Below are positions 18,687-27,758 of a stretch of 64,000 nt of DNA, piece by piece. The notes under the pieces were generated by a model. The model was given only the letters and a program-made list of their open reading frames with translations, searched no databases and was not told the origin of the DNA. The stretch is taken from assembly GCF_012932215.1 (NCBI RefSeq), contig NZ_CP048788.1, forward strand, positions 1,922,001 through 1,986,000, written 5' to 3'. This stretch comes from Roseobacter ponti (GTDB taxonomy: Bacteria; Pseudomonadota; Alphaproteobacteria; Rhodobacterales; Rhodobacteraceae). The translations under genes and the position numbers were made by a program. The number at the start of each line of letters is the position of its first letter. Position 1 is the first letter of the stretch.

Positions 18687-19535
18687 ATGCTTTATTCTTC
18701 TGCGGCAGACTGGCGCGCGGCACCGCGCAAATCGGTGCTGGTTTACGGCATGTCGGGGCTCGGCAAGACACATATGTCCAACCTGCTGCGCGCCAGCGGG
18801 TCGTGGTTTCACTATTCGATCGATTACCGCATCGGTACGCGTTACATGGGCGAATACATCGCCGACAATGCCAAGGCCGAAGCGATGAAAGTGCCGTTCC
18901 TGCGCGATCTGCTGATGAGCGACAGCATCTATATCGGCTCCAACATCACCTTTGAAAACCTCTCGCCCGTCGCCACCTATCTGGGCAAACCGGGCGACCC
19001 GGAAAAAGGCGGCCTGCCGATGGCCGAATACAGCCGCCGCCAGGATCAGTTCCGCAAAGCTGAAATCGCAGCCCTGCATGACACCGCGCGCTTTTCGCGC
19101 CGCGCCGAGGCGCTTTACGGCTATCCCAACTTTATCTGCGATACCGGCGGTTCGATCTGTGAGTGGGTGGATCCGGCGGATGAGAACGACCCGCTGCTGC
19201 GCGAACTTTCCGCGCATTGCCTGATGATCTGGATCCGCGGAGACGATGCCCATACCGCAGAGCTTATCCGCCGCTTTGACCGCGCTCCGAAACCGATGGC
19301 CTACCAGCCCGCTTTTCTGGCGGCTGTCTGGCAGGAATACCTGAGTGAAAACAAATGCTCAGAGGGTGATGTTGATCCTGACGACTTCATCCGTTTCACA
19401 TACGCCCGAGCGCTCGCTCACCGGCAGCCGCGCTATGAGGCGATGGCAAGGTGGGGAGTGACCGTGACCGCCGATCAGGTCGCAGGCTTAAAGACCCCGC
19501 AGGATTTTGACGATCTTATTGCCGGATGCCTCTGA
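18687..19535 (+). CDS. P-loop ATPase/kinase-like protein of unknown function
   Basis: A 282-residue soluble protein. A Walker A motif, VLVYGMSGLGKTH, lies at about 17-29, but I cannot assign Walker B with confidence. Other stretches are SIDYRIGTRYMGEYIADNAK, IYIGSNITFENLSPVATYLG and FICDTGGSICEWVDP. The overall layout resembles P-loop kinases that check a small substrate more than an AAA+ machine. It sits between an EamA transporter and the metA-family gene, all on the plus strand. I recall this gene beside metA in other Rhodobacterales, but no function is known to me. Confidence 0.7.
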   Translation: MLYSSAADWRAAPRKSVLVYGMSGLGKTHMSNLLRASGSWFHYSIDYRIGTRYMGEYIADNAKAEAMKVPFLRDLLMSDSIYIGSNITFENLSPVATYLGKPGDPEKGGLPMAEYSRRQDQFRKAEIAALHDTARFSRRAEALYGYPNFICDTGGSICEWVDPADENDPLLRELSAHCLMIWIRGDDAHTAELIRRFDRAPKPMAYQPAFLAAVWQEYLSENKCSEGDVDPDDFIRFTYARALAHRQPRYEAMARWGVTVTADQVAGLKTPQDFDDLIAGCL

Positions 19536-19626
19536 CACCGTCACCCCATTGTGACGGCACCCCCCTTGAGAGCGGCTGCGCCAGGCGCTATCTGACCACA
19601 CTCTGACATTTGCCGGGAACGCTTCG

Positions 19627-20544
19627 ATGCCCATCAAGATACCTGCCGACCTGCCCGCCTATGACGTGCTGACACGCGAGGGTGTGATGGTGATGGACCC
19701 CGACCAGGCCGCGCGTCAGGATATCCGCCCGCTGCGCATCGGACTGCTCAATCTGATGCCGAAAAAGATTCAGACCGAGAACCAGTTTGCGCGCCTCATC
19801 GGCGCCACGCCGCTGCAGATCGACCTGAGCCTGATCCGTATGTCCGAGCACCAGACGAAAAATACCGCAGCCGAGCATATGGAGAGCTTTTACCGCCCCT
19901 TTGAGGAGGTCCGTGACGAAAAGTTCGACGGGCTGATCATCACCGGCGCGCCGATCGAGCATCTGGAATTTGACGCCGTGACCTACTGGGACGAGCTGCG
20001 CCAGGTGATGGACTGGACGCAGACCCACGTGCATTCCACCTTTGGCGTCTGCTGGGGCGGGATGGCGATGATCAACCACTTTCACGGGGTGAAAAAGCAC
20101 ATTCTGGATGCCAAGCTTTTCGGCTGTTACAGGCACAGCAATCTCGCTCCTGCCTCGCCCTATCTGCGCGGGTTTTCCGACGATTGCGTGATCCCGGTGT
20201 CGCGCTGGACCGAGATGCGGCAGGATGAGATAGACGCTGCCCCCGGGCTCACGACACTGCTGGGCAGTGATGATGCCGGTCCCTGTCTGGTCGAGGATCC
20301 GGGCCACCGCGCGCTCTATATCTTCAACCATTTTGAATACGACAGCGACACGCTGAAACAGGAATACGACCGCGATGTGGCCGCCGGCGCGCCGATCAGT
20401 GTGCCGATGAACTACTACCCGCAGGACGATCCGTCGCGCAAACCGCTCAACCGGTGGCGCAGCCATGCGCACCTGCTCTATGGCAACTGGCTGACCGAGG
20501 TCTATCAGGACACGCCGTATGATATCGATGCGATCGGGACTTAA
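19627..20544 (+). CDS. metAA: Homoserine O-acyltransferase, MetA family, probably acetyl-transferring
   Basis: First committed step of methionine synthesis: acylates homoserine. The 305-residue protein has [18 protein letters not shown] and the catalytic Cys in [11 protein letters not shown] (about residue 142), then [16 protein letters not shown] near the end. The specificity position after ITGAP reads IEHLEF with Glu; E. coli MetA, a succinyltransferase, has Gly here. In MetA studies Glu at this site goes with acetyl-CoA use, so I favour homoserine O-acetyltransferase. It overlaps the downstream hydrolase gene. Confidence 0.92.
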   Translation: MPIKIPADLPAYDVLTREGVMVMDPDQAARQDIRPLRIGLLNLMPKKIQTENQFARLIGATPLQIDLSLIRMSEHQTKNTAAEHMESFYRPFEEVRDEKFDGLIITGAPIEHLEFDAVTYWDELRQVMDWTQTHVHSTFGVCWGGMAMINHFHGVKKHILDAKLFGCYRHSNLAPASPYLRGFSDDCVIPVSRWTEMRQDEIDAAPGLTTLLGSDDAGPCLVEDPGHRALYIFNHFEYDSDTLKQEYDRDVAAGAPISVPMNYYPQDDPSRKPLNRWRSHAHLLYGNWLTEVYQDTPYDIDAIGT

Positions 20545-21508
20545 GCGCATGGTCGTGGCGCTGCTGATCGCTCTGGCGCTTTTTGCCGTGGTCCAGTGGC
20601 GCGCCGCCGAACGCGAGATCACGGCGGAGGAGACGTATCCCGCCGCAGGGCAGTACATCGATGTGGACGGCACCCGCATCCACCTGACCGTCACGGGTCA
20701 GGGGCCGGATATCGTTCTGATCCACGGTGCGAGCGGCAGCCTGCGCGATTTTACCTTTGATGTGGTGAGCCGGCTTGAGGGCGATTACAGGGTCATCGCC
20801 GTGGACCGGCCCGGAATGGGCCGCTCTGACCGGCCGGAGGGGTATGGCGGTGCGTGGAACACCGCCGCTGAGCCGCCCGCGTTGCAGGCGGACCTGCTTC
20901 AGGGCGCAGCGAATGCAGTGGGCGCGGAAAATCCCATCGTCCTGGGTCATTCCTATGGTGGTGCGATTGCGCTCTCCTGGGCACTGACACGGCCCGATGA
21001 CACGGCAGCACTGGTGCTTCTTGCGGCGGCGTCAAACCCCTGGCCGGGCGAGCTTGGGCCCCTGTACCGGATCAACGCATCGCCTGCAGGCAGCGCGCTG
21101 GTGATCCCGCTGATCACGGCCTTCACGCCGGAAAGCTACATCCGCGACATCGTCGATACCATCTTTGCGCCCCAGCACGCGCCCGATGGCTATCTGGATC
21201 ACTTCGGGCCGGAAATGACACTGCGCCGCGGGACGATGCGCGCAAATGCCCAGCAGGTAAACAGCCTCAAACCTTATGTGACTGAGATGAAAGACCGCTA
21301 TCCGGGCCTTGATCTGCCGGTCGAAATTCTGCACGGAACCGAAGACGACACCGTGCCGATGGATATCCACTCAGAGCCGCTTTCCCGGCAGATCCCCGGC
21401 GCGGTGCTCACCCGGATGGAGGGTGTGGGGCATATGCCGCACCACGCAGACCCTGATGCTGTGGTTGACGCGATCAACCGCGCCGCCGCCCGCGCGGGTT
21501 TGCGTTAA
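20519..21508 (+). CDS. Alpha/beta hydrolase with N-terminal membrane anchor
   Basis: A 329-residue protein with an N-terminal hydrophobic segment ([17 protein letters not shown]), then an alpha/beta-hydrolase fold. It has the oxyanion region [10 protein letters not shown], the nucleophile elbow [12 protein letters not shown] and the late His in [11 protein letters not shown]. The acid residue is probably in HGTEDDTVP. The likely form is periplasm-facing and membrane-tethered. Three in-frame ATGs (20519, 20528, 20549) are possible; the first overlaps the metA-family gene by 26 bases, the last lies just after it and starts the helix. The substrate is unknown. Confidence 0.82.
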   Translation: MISMRSGLKRMVVALLIALALFAVVQWRAAEREITAEETYPAAGQYIDVDGTRIHLTVTGQGPDIVLIHGASGSLRDFTFDVVSRLEGDYRVIAVDRPGMGRSDRPEGYGGAWNTAAEPPALQADLLQGAANAVGAENPIVLGHSYGGAIALSWALTRPDDTAALVLLAAASNPWPGELGPLYRINASPAGSALVIPLITAFTPESYIRDIVDTIFAPQHAPDGYLDHFGPEMTLRRGTMRANAQQVNSLKPYVTEMKDRYPGLDLPVEILHGTEDDTVPMDIHSEPLSRQIPGAVLTRMEGVGHMPHHADPDAVVDAINRAAARAGLR

Positions 21509-21557
21509 GCCGATTAACATCCCATATAGGTTACAGAATATAACAAACGGAGGCCCT

Positions 21558-22427
21558 ATGGAGCTGCCTTTTGACGGTGCGATCAGTGCCTTCTTCGAAA
21601 ATGATGCCCCTCAGCACGTGCGCGAAGCGATCCGTGCGCAGGATAAGGGCCCTATTCTGACCGCCGATTACCCCCATTCCGATCGTCTGGGGCGCAAAAC
21701 CTATGAGCGCGATCTGGCCGCACTGCAGATTGAGCTGGTGAAAATGCAGTCCTGGGCCAGGGAAAGCGGCGCCCGGGTGGCGATGGTCTTTGAAGGCCGG
21801 GACGGTGCGGGCAAAGGCGGCACCATCAGCCGCCTGCGCACCAATCTCAATCCGCGTGGCGCGCGCATTGTGGCCCTGCCGAAACCCACTGAAAAAGAAC
21901 AGACCCAGTGGTATTTCCAGCGCTATGTCGATCATCTTCCGGCCGCCGGCGAAATCGTGTTCTTTGACCGCAGCTGGTACAACCGTGCCGTTGTCGAGAC
22001 GGTTTTTGATTTCTGCACCGATGCGCAGCGCGCTCATTTCTTTTCTCAGGTCACCCCTTTTGAGCAGATGCTGGTGGATGACGGGATCATCCTGTTCAAG
22101 TTCTGGCTCAATGTGGGCCGCGCCGAACAGCTGCGCCGGATGCTCGCGCGCGAACATGACCCGCTGAAACAGTGGAAACTGAGCCGGATCGATGTCGAAG
22201 GGCTCAAAAATTGGGATGCCTATACGCATGCCATCGGCGATACGCTGACGCGCACCCATGTGCCGGATGCGCGCTGGACCGTGGTGCGCTCGGACGACAA
22301 ACGGCGTGCGCGGCTCAATGTGATCCGCAGCGTGCTGCATGGTATTGACTACACACACAAAGACACCGGTGCGCTGGGGGCGATCGATACGGCGATCTGC
22401 GGGGGGCCTGACATCTGGCATGCCTAA
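21558..22427 (+). CDS. ppk2: Polyphosphate kinase 2
   Basis: Phosphorylates nucleoside diphosphates from polyphosphate, or the reverse. From ATG 21558 (upstream GGAGG) it has 289 residues, typical for single-domain PPK2 class I. Walker A is [14 protein letters not shown] (about 76-89) and Walker B is [16 protein letters not shown]. The lid region includes [20 protein letters not shown], and [11 protein letters not shown] lies near the end. The frame is open far upstream through the hydrolase gene, but homology starts here. It overlaps the TetR gene by 8 bases, so regulator and kinase are probably cotranscribed. Confidence 0.95.
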   Translation: MELPFDGAISAFFENDAPQHVREAIRAQDKGPILTADYPHSDRLGRKTYERDLAALQIELVKMQSWARESGARVAMVFEGRDGAGKGGTISRLRTNLNPRGARIVALPKPTEKEQTQWYFQRYVDHLPAAGEIVFFDRSWYNRAVVETVFDFCTDAQRAHFFSQVTPFEQMLVDDGIILFKFWLNVGRAEQLRRMLAREHDPLKQWKLSRIDVEGLKNWDAYTHAIGDTLTRTHVPDARWTVVRSDDKRRARLNVIRSVLHGIDYTHKDTGALGAIDTAICGGPDIWHA

Positions 22428-23037
22428 ACGCGGCTATCATCACGGCAATCTGCGCCAGGCGCTGATCGATGCGGCGCTGCAGCTGATTGAACTGCGCGGG
22501 CCCACCGGCTTTACGCTGTCTGAGGCGGCAAAACAGGCCGGCGTCACACCCGCGGCTGTCTACCGTCATTTTGACGGGCGCGAGGATCTGATTGCTGAGG
22601 CCGCGCGCCAGGGATATGAGATGTTCGCCGAATTGATGGAATTTGCATATGAAAAAGGCCAGCCTTCTGCACTGGCGGCCTTTTCCGCGACCGGGCGCGC
22701 CTATCTGGCCTTTGCGCGCAAATATCCCGGCCACTACATTGCGATGTTCGAAAGCGGCATCAGCGTGAACCGCACGCCGGAACTGGCAGCGGCCGCGACG
22801 CGGGCCAGTGCGGTTCTGGAAAAAGCAGCAACAGATCTCAGCCAGCACATACCCGAAGACAAGCGCCCGCCCGCGTCGATGTTCTCGGCGCATATCTGGG
22901 CCATGAGCCACGGGGTCGTCGAGCTTTTTGCGCGCAACTCCCCGGGACGCGCGTCTCCCTTCCCGCCGGATGATCTTCTGGAAACAGGCATTGGCATTTA
23001 CCTGCGTGGCCTGGGCCTGATTTCACCGGATCAGTAA
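22420..23037 (+). CDS. TetR/AcrR-family transcriptional regulator
   Basis: A 205-residue repressor-type protein. The N-terminal DNA-binding domain reads [21 protein letters not shown], then [32 protein letters not shown]. The C-terminal ligand domain includes [15 protein letters not shown] and [13 protein letters not shown], which resembles the WHG-type TetR C-terminal domain. The start overlaps the 3' end of ppk2. The ligand and targets are unknown; control of its own operon or of polyphosphate use is a guess from position only. Confidence 0.88.
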   Translation: MPKRGYHHGNLRQALIDAALQLIELRGPTGFTLSEAAKQAGVTPAAVYRHFDGREDLIAEAARQGYEMFAELMEFAYEKGQPSALAAFSATGRAYLAFARKYPGHYIAMFESGISVNRTPELAAAATRASAVLEKAATDLSQHIPEDKRPPASMFSAHIWAMSHGVVELFARNSPGRASPFPPDDLLETGIGIYLRGLGLISPDQ

Positions 23038-23176
23038 ACGCTTACCGGAAACTCTTCGCGTATCGTCTGCGCCATTCGGCGCGCAATAATCGTTCGCCTG
23101 ATCGCCCCTTCACGAAACAATGAATTCGTGATATGCATTATTGTGCTCATCAATTGTATAGTACCGGAGATTTTCC

Positions 23177-24103
23177 ATGTCTGAATTAAAGATTCTGGCT
23201 GCAGCGGCCTGCACATTTCTCATTTCCATACCCGTCGCAGGACATACCGCGACCATCGACGTTTTGTGGACGTCCGGCACTGATGCCTATGACGCCTCCA
23301 TGCAATCAGTCGCGGACCGGGCGGCCACTTATGACCCGGACGGCGACGGTGCGCTGTCCTGGAACCTGACTTTCTGGGACGGCACGTCCGACCCCGGGTT
23401 TGAAAATTATGATGCCTTTGTCATCGGCTCGACCTGCAACTCAAACGGAACCGGCAACTGTTCCGGATCAGCGGGCTTTTTCGGCAACGGCGTATATGCT
23501 GACGGTGTACTGGCCTATGGCGACGAAATTGAAGCGGCGCGCGGGGACGACAGCCGGACGTTTCTGTCCGGCCAGGACGCGGATTTCCACCAGTTCAACA
23601 ACCTGCCTGGTGTCGACAACGGTCCGCAGGGTTTCATCATCAATGCGGTGAACTGGGCGGCGTCCGGTGTGGGACTCGGCATTGTCTCAATGACAGCAGA
23701 CATTCCTTCCTCTTTAGGCAGTGACTGGTGGACCTTGCCGGACAGCTTTCTGGCAGATGAAATTCCCGTTGCGGATGTCTTTGCCTTCAACAGCGAGACG
23801 GTCAATATTGGTGCGGGACAGGAGAACTTTCCGGTGAACGAAGGCCTGACATCGGCGGGTCTGTCGAACTGGAGCACGTCATCGCATGCCTGTTTCAATG
23901 AAATTGCGGGCTTTACCCGGATCAATTTTGCGCCACAGGGCGCCGGCGAATGCGGCGTGACAATAGTAACATCCGGCGCCGAGGGTGGTGACACGGGCGG
24001 CGGGGACAGCACGACCAATCCCATTCCCCTGCCCGCCGGGATCTGGTTGATGATGGGTGGTCTTGGCCTTCTGGGCGCTCAAAAGCGCCGCGCCAAAGCC
24101 TGA
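23177..24103 (+). CDS. Secreted protein with VPLPA-CTERM-type sorting tail
   Basis: A 308-residue precursor with a signal peptide (MSELKILAAAACTFLISIPVAGHTA). An acidic, Gly/Asn/Ser-rich body contains three Cys (CNSNGTGNC and, later, HACF and ECGV). The tail has a low-complexity linker (GGDTGGGDSTTNPIPLPAG), a hydrophobic helix (IWLMMGGLGLLGA) and a basic end (QKRRAKA). This three-part tail is the VPLPA-CTERM design, which in Rhodobacterales is thought to be processed by an exosortase (XrtD class). No exosortase is in the window. The function of the body is unknown. Confidence 0.8.
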   Translation: MSELKILAAAACTFLISIPVAGHTATIDVLWTSGTDAYDASMQSVADRAATYDPDGDGALSWNLTFWDGTSDPGFENYDAFVIGSTCNSNGTGNCSGSAGFFGNGVYADGVLAYGDEIEAARGDDSRTFLSGQDADFHQFNNLPGVDNGPQGFIINAVNWAASGVGLGIVSMTADIPSSLGSDWWTLPDSFLADEIPVADVFAFNSETVNIGAGQENFPVNEGLTSAGLSNWSTSSHACFNEIAGFTRINFAPQGAGECGVTIVTSGAEGGDTGGGDSTTNPIPLPAGIWLMMGGLGLLGAQKRRAKA

Positions 24104-24181
24104 CGGTCCCGGTCGTCTGAGCAGGGCCCTGCAGGCCGGCCGCGCTCAAACCAGTGTTCGCGCCCCGTGCCGCGAAAATGA

Positions 24182-24211
24182 AAAAGCCGCCCCCGGAAGG
24201 GAGCGGCTTTT
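24182..24211. terminator. Bidirectional terminator between the VPLPA-CTERM gene and rpsI
   Basis: AAAAGCCGC at 24182-24190 pairs with GCGGCTTTT at 24203-24211. It gives a T run on both strands between the two converging genes. Confidence 0.85.
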
Positions 24212-24251
24212 GTTATCTGTATTGCCGGCTGTGTTGCAGCCTGGCCCGGAC

Positions 24252-24755
24252 TTAACGCTTGGAGAACTGGAAGCTCTTACGCGCTTTGGCCTTACCGTAT
24301 TTCTTACGCTCAACCACACGGCTGTCGCGGGTGAGGAACCCGGCGGCTTTCAGAGCACCACGCAGCGACGGGTCGTAAAGTTGCAGCGCTTTGGAAACAC
24401 CGTGCTTGACCGCGCCGGCCTGACCGGACAGACCGCCGCCTTTAACGGTGGCGACCACGTCGAACTGGCCTTCTGTGCCGGAAACGGTGAACGGCTGTGC
24501 CAGGATCATCTGCAGCACCGGGCGCGCAAAGTATTCGTTCTGCGGCTTGCCGTTCACGGTGACCTTGCCGGAACCCGGCCTGATCCAGACACGGGCGACC
24601 GCGTCCTTACGCTTGCCTGTGGCATAGGAGCGGCCGAGGTCATCACGGACCGGCTCACGCTGGATCGCTTCTTCGGCGGCCACGCCCTGCACGGCACCGA
24701 TGTTTTCGGTCACAACGTCTTTGAGATCTTCGAGTGTGTTGATTTCGTCAGCCAT
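24252..24755 (-). CDS. rpsI: 30S ribosomal protein S9
   Basis: Small-subunit protein whose C-terminal tail reaches the decoding centre. The core begins at [20 protein letters not shown], contains [18 protein letters not shown], and ends with [20 protein letters not shown], the expected tRNA-contacting tail. From ATG 24755 it has 167 residues, longer than the 130 of E. coli because of an acidic N-terminal extension ([12 protein letters not shown]...) common in alphaproteobacteria. A second ATG at 24761 overlaps the rplM stop; I prefer 24755 because its GGAG is 9 bases upstream, while that of 24761 is only 3. Confidence 0.96.
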   Translation of the reverse strand: MADEINTLEDLKDVVTENIGAVQGVAAEEAIQREPVRDDLGRSYATGKRKDAVARVWIRPGSGKVTVNGKPQNEYFARPVLQMILAQPFTVSGTEGQFDVVATVKGGGLSGQAGAVKHGVSKALQLYDPSLRGALKAAGFLTRDSRVVERKKYGKAKARKSFQFSKR

Positions 24756-24757
24756 GC

Positions 24758-25219
24758 TCATGCACTCCGGGTGTTTTTGCTGTTCATGGATGCGACATCC
24801 AGAACTTCGGGGCTCTGGGCCTCGTGGGGGTGATCACCACCTGCATAGACGCGCAGGTTGGTCATCACCTGACGGCTCAGACGGTTGCCGGGCAGCATGC
24901 GCTTGACGGCAAGGGTCACGACCCGCTCAGGGTGTGCGCCTTCGAGGATCTGCGCTTTGGTGCGCGATTTGATCCCGCCGGGGTGACCGGTGTGCCAGTA
25001 ATGGTGCTCGTCGCGCTTCTTGCCGGTCAGCTGGATCTTGTCCGCGTTGATGACGATCACGTTGTCTCCGCAATCCATATGCGGCGTGAAGGACGGTTTA
25101 TGTTTGCCGCGCAGGCGCTGTGCGACGATCGATGCGAGACGGCCCAGAACAACGCCTTCAGCGTCGATCAGGATCCATTTCTTGTCGATATCTGCGGGTG
25201 TTGCAGAAAAGGTTTTCAT
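24758..25219 (-). CDS. rplM: 50S ribosomal protein L13
   Basis: Large-subunit protein needed early in 50S assembly. The 153-residue product has [29 protein letters not shown], the family start. It continues with [34 protein letters not shown] and [28 protein letters not shown]. It is followed directly by rpsI in the universal rplM-rpsI operon. A strong promoter lies at 25283-25310. Confidence 0.98.
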   Translation of the reverse strand: MKTFSATPADIDKKWILIDAEGVVLGRLASIVAQRLRGKHKPSFTPHMDCGDNVIVINADKIQLTGKKRDEHHYWHTGHPGGIKSRTKAQILEGAHPERVVTLAVKRMLPGNRLSRQVMTNLRVYAGGDHPHEAQSPEVLDVASMNSKNTRSA

Positions 25220-25282
25220 GGACGGTTCCCCGTTTAGGATGGAAAGCCGCGCAGGGCGCCCGGCTCGTAATCTGATCGGGTG

Positions 25283-25310
25283 GTTATACAGGCGAAATTT
25301 TTCACGTCAA
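25283..25310 (-). promoter_or_regulatory. Sigma-70-type promoter of rplM-rpsI
   Basis: On the minus strand, TTGACG (25310-25305) and TATAAC (25288-25283) are separated by 16 bases, about 65 bases upstream of the rplM ATG. Both hexamers are near consensus, as expected for a ribosomal operon. Confidence 0.7.
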
Positions 25311-25350
25311 GCGCGGTGATGCGGGAATAAATAAGCAAAAACAAAGAGAT

Positions 25351-25371
25351 GTAAAATAGGTAATATTTTAC
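25351..25371. repeat. AT-rich inverted repeat between the MocR-type gene and rplM
   Basis: GTAAAATA (25351-25358), loop GGTAA, TATTTTAC (25364-25371): a perfect 8-bp stem directly after the stop of the MocR-type gene, in an AT-rich patch unlike its surroundings. It may help end that transcript or bind a regulator; it lacks a clean T run. Confidence 0.4.
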
Positions 25372-25380
25372 CCCAAAATA

Positions 25381-26796
25381 TTATACGGTCAGTTGTTCAG
25401 GGGGATTATCGAGCAGATGGCGCAGGCGCAGCACGGCGGCCTCAAAACTTTTCAGCGAAACACCGGCGTTGATCGCAAGGCGCACGGCGTGCGGTGCGCG
25501 CGCGTCCCGGCAAACAAATTCCTCCGCTGTTCGGATCTGCACGCCCTGTGCCTCGGCCGCCTGACAAAAAGCCCCCGACCGCCACCCCAGCGGCAGGCGC
25601 AGCCACAAAAACGGAACATCCGCCCGCCAGGAAACGTCATAGCCGCCAAGAATATTCACCGCGCTGCGGACATACGCGCCCGAAACCCTGCTGGTCTCAG
25701 CGGCCAGCCGGTCAATCTGCGGGTGGGCAAGCAGCATCGCACAAAGGTCAATCAGCGGCGTCGCCAGCCCGAAACAGTTATATTCGGCAATCCGGCGCAG
25801 ATCGGGCGTGCGCCCCTCCGGGGCAATAGCAAAGCCGATCCGGAGCGCCGGCGTCAGCGTCTTGGCAAGTGAAGAGACATACCACCCCCGCTCCGGTGCG
25901 AGCATCCGGTAGGTGGGCGCGCGATCGACGCGCATACGGTAACAGTCATCCTCCACAATCTGCAGATCGTTGCGCCGGGCGACCCCCACCAGAGCTTCGC
26001 GGCGCGCCACGGGCGTGAAAATGCCGGTGGGATTATGAACTTCGGGCGATGTGCAGAAAACCTGTGCGTCGTATTTTTTCGCTGCTTCTTCGAGGGCTTC
26101 AGGGATCACGCCCTGAGCATCCATCGCCACCGGGATCACATCTGCCCGCAGCAGTTCCGCAGCCCTCCGGAAGCCGGGATAGGATAACTCCTCGATCAGT
26201 ACGGCTGGTTTGCTGCCGCGCAGGATCGCCTGAAAGATCAGTGACAGGCCGTTCTGCCCGCCATGAGACAATACGATGTCGGTCTCTGAAAAAGCGCCCA
26301 GCGGTGTGCCTGTGAGCCAGCGCACAACGGCCTCACGCGCAGGCTTTGCACCGGTTCGGCTGGGGTAATGCATCATCCCCGAGGGCGGATCCTGCGCGAC
26401 ACGTCCCAGCATCTCCCGGATCAGCCTGTCCTGGCCTACCGCCGGAAGGTGCGGCGAAAACATACTCACGGCAAAAGGGTTGTCGTTTTCTTCGGCGCGG
26501 TGCGAAATCACATCAATCTCAATCGGAGCCTCGGCGGCAGGCACGGGCACCGCCGGCGCAACGAATGTTCCGCGCCCGATTTCTGCGTTCAGCGTCCCGT
26601 TTTCGGTGAGGATTTTATAGGCCCGCGCGACGGTGCCCGGGGTGATCTTCAGCGTCCAGGCCAGTTCCCGCACCGGCGGCAGCCTGTCATTCTCCGACAG
26701 GAGCCCCGCTTCAATGCCGCGCCGGATCATCTCCATAACGGCTTTGTACTTGGGCCCCTGCCCTTCGACCTGTTCAGGCCGCCAAATTGTACCCAT
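25381..26796 (-). CDS. MocR-type regulator: GntR helix-turn-helix fused to class I aminotransferase
   Basis: The 471-residue protein has an N-terminal winged helix (about 15-80), with LLSENDRLPPVRELAWTLKITPGTVARAYKILTENG, joined to a fold-type I PLP domain. That domain has VLSHGGQNGLSLIFQA, CTSPEVHNPTGIF, VEDDCYRMRV and the Schiff-base Lys in YVSSLAKTLTPALRIGF. MocR regulators sense PLP or amino-compound derivatives. I chose ATG 26796 (MGTIWRPEQ), where the family starts, although its ribosome site is poor; the open frame further upstream runs through the promoter and into the DUF1127 gene. It is divergent from that gene, and operator-like repeats overlap its start codon. Confidence 0.93.
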   Translation of the reverse strand: MGTIWRPEQVEGQGPKYKAVMEMIRRGIEAGLLSENDRLPPVRELAWTLKITPGTVARAYKILTENGTLNAEIGRGTFVAPAVPVPAAEAPIEIDVISHRAEENDNPFAVSMFSPHLPAVGQDRLIREMLGRVAQDPPSGMMHYPSRTGAKPAREAVVRWLTGTPLGAFSETDIVLSHGGQNGLSLIFQAILRGSKPAVLIEELSYPGFRRAAELLRADVIPVAMDAQGVIPEALEEAAKKYDAQVFCTSPEVHNPTGIFTPVARREALVGVARRNDLQIVEDDCYRMRVDRAPTYRMLAPERGWYVSSLAKTLTPALRIGFAIAPEGRTPDLRRIAEYNCFGLATPLIDLCAMLLAHPQIDRLAAETSRVSGAYVRSAVNILGGYDVSWRADVPFLWLRLPLGWRSGAFCQAAEAQGVQIRTAEEFVCRDARAPHAVRLAINAGVSLKSFEAAVLRLRHLLDNPPEQLTV

Positions 26797-26877
26797 TACA
26801 ATATTTCCGTAGCGAGGGTGTGTGAAGTATCGTATCAGTACAGTATGGCAAATCCGCCATATTGTGTCAATACAATA
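26786..26877. promoter_or_regulatory. Operator-like repeat array between the MocR-type and DUF1127 genes
   Basis: Three direct copies of TACARTA begin at 26797, 26839 and 26871, spaced 42 and 32 bases (about 4 and 3 helical turns). Inverted repeats are also present: ATTGT-N7-ACAAT at 26786-26802, overlapping the MocR-type start codon; TATGGC-N6-GCCATA at 26844-26861; and TATTGT-N6-ACAATA at 26860-26877. MocR proteins commonly bind phased repeats in the divergent promoter of their target, so this is the likely operator. Binding itself is inferred. Confidence 0.55.
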
Positions 26878-26889
26878 CAGGAGATCCCC

Positions 26890-27123
26890 ATGACACAGGA
26901 TATGACCCTCTCGCCCCGCACGCTGGACTATCTGAACCGTACCCGTACGGTTCCGATGCTGTCGCTGATCGCGGTCGAATTCGCGGTCTGCCTGTCGCAA
27001 TGGGTCACGCGGCGCCGCACAAGGCAGGCGCTCCGGCAGCTGACGGTCTGGCAGCTGGAAGACGTGGGGCTGACACCTGAGACGGCTCATCGTGAGGCAT
27101 CAAAGGTGTTCTGGCGCGCGTAG
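26890..27123 (+). CDS. DUF1127 (YjiS-like) small protein
   Basis: A 77-residue protein from ATG 26890 (ACAGGAG upstream). The C-terminal half, RRRTRQALRQLTVWQLEDVGLTPETAHREASKVFWR, is the arginine-rich DUF1127 motif. Short DUF1127 proteins in alphaproteobacteria have been linked to RNA turnover and to phosphate and carbon metabolism; this longer form has an added N-terminal hydrophobic segment (MLSLIAVEFAVCLSQWV). It is divergent from the MocR-type gene, which probably regulates it. A terminator follows at 27157-27183. Confidence 0.88.
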   Translation: MTQDMTLSPRTLDYLNRTRTVPMLSLIAVEFAVCLSQWVTRRRTRQALRQLTVWQLEDVGLTPETAHREASKVFWRA

Positions 27124-27156
27124 CCTCCCCGGTACGCGCAACAGACCTCTTCCCTT

Positions 27157-27183
27157 CGGCCGGGCCAGTCCCGGCCGCTTTTT
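27157..27183 (+). terminator. Rho-independent terminator after the DUF1127 gene
   Basis: CGGCCGGG (27157-27164), loop CCAGT, CCCGGCCG (27170-27177), then C and a T run. It lies 33 bases after the stop codon. Confidence 0.88.
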
Positions 27184-27302
27184 ATTGTGCAGCCCGCGGG
27201 TCCGGCTACATCACAGACCAGTTGCTTTCCGCTGCTGCCGCAGTAGGCTGAGGTTACTTTAAACGGCGATCTGCCGGATCTGACTTTTCAGAAAGAACTG
27301 AT

Positions 27303-27716
27303 ATGACCCTCAAAGATACAGCAATGAAATTTTTCGATGCATGCGAAACCGGGAAAGGCTGGGCTGCCTGCGCGCAGTACTGTGCCCCGGGTGCGTCTTT
27401 TTCGGCCCAGGCCGGCGCACTGGGCGACGTTACCACGCTTGAAGGTTATGCGGAATGGATGAAGGGTCTGCTTGTTCCGCTGCCGGACGGACGGTATGAG
27501 CTTATGGCAGTCGGCGTGGATGAGGATCGCGCGAGTGTCTGCATCGCCGCCACGTTTCACGGCACTCACACTGTCGATGCGGGAGGCAACCCGCCCACCG
27601 GCAAATCCGTGGCCTCTGAATACGCCTATGTGATCGGCTTCGAGGGCGACAGGATCACCCACATGACCAAGATCTGGAATGACGTCTATGCGGTTCAGGC
27701 GCTCGGATGGGCGTAA
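27303..27716 (+). CDS. NTF2/SnoaL-like protein
   Basis: A 137-residue single-domain protein with the pattern of a SnoaL-like NTF2 fold. It begins with a helix (TAMKFFDACETGKGWAACAQYCAPGASF), then LEGYAEWMKGLLVPLPDGRYEL and strands ending SEYAYVIGFEGDRITHMTKIWNDVYAVQALGW. Such folds serve as small enzymes (ester cyclases, isomerases) or binding proteins. No signal peptide is present. The substrate is unknown. The next gene, an AIG2-like protein, follows within 45 bases on the same strand. Confidence 0.78.
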   Translation: MTLKDTAMKFFDACETGKGWAACAQYCAPGASFSAQAGALGDVTTLEGYAEWMKGLLVPLPDGRYELMAVGVDEDRASVCIAATFHGTHTVDAGGNPPTGKSVASEYAYVIGFEGDRITHMTKIWNDVYAVQALGWA

Positions 27717-27758
27717 TGCCGGTTGTTTTGCGGTGCCCGACCGCCTGTAAGGCGGCGT

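Noticed and set aside
19588-20694. Long minus-strand frame opposite the MetA-family gene
   Set aside because: Shadow of a well-supported gene; low-complexity, Arg/His-rich translation.
26797-27090. N-terminal extension of the MocR-type regulator
   Set aside because: It would cross the operator array and the DUF1127 gene. The family begins at MGTIWRPEQ.
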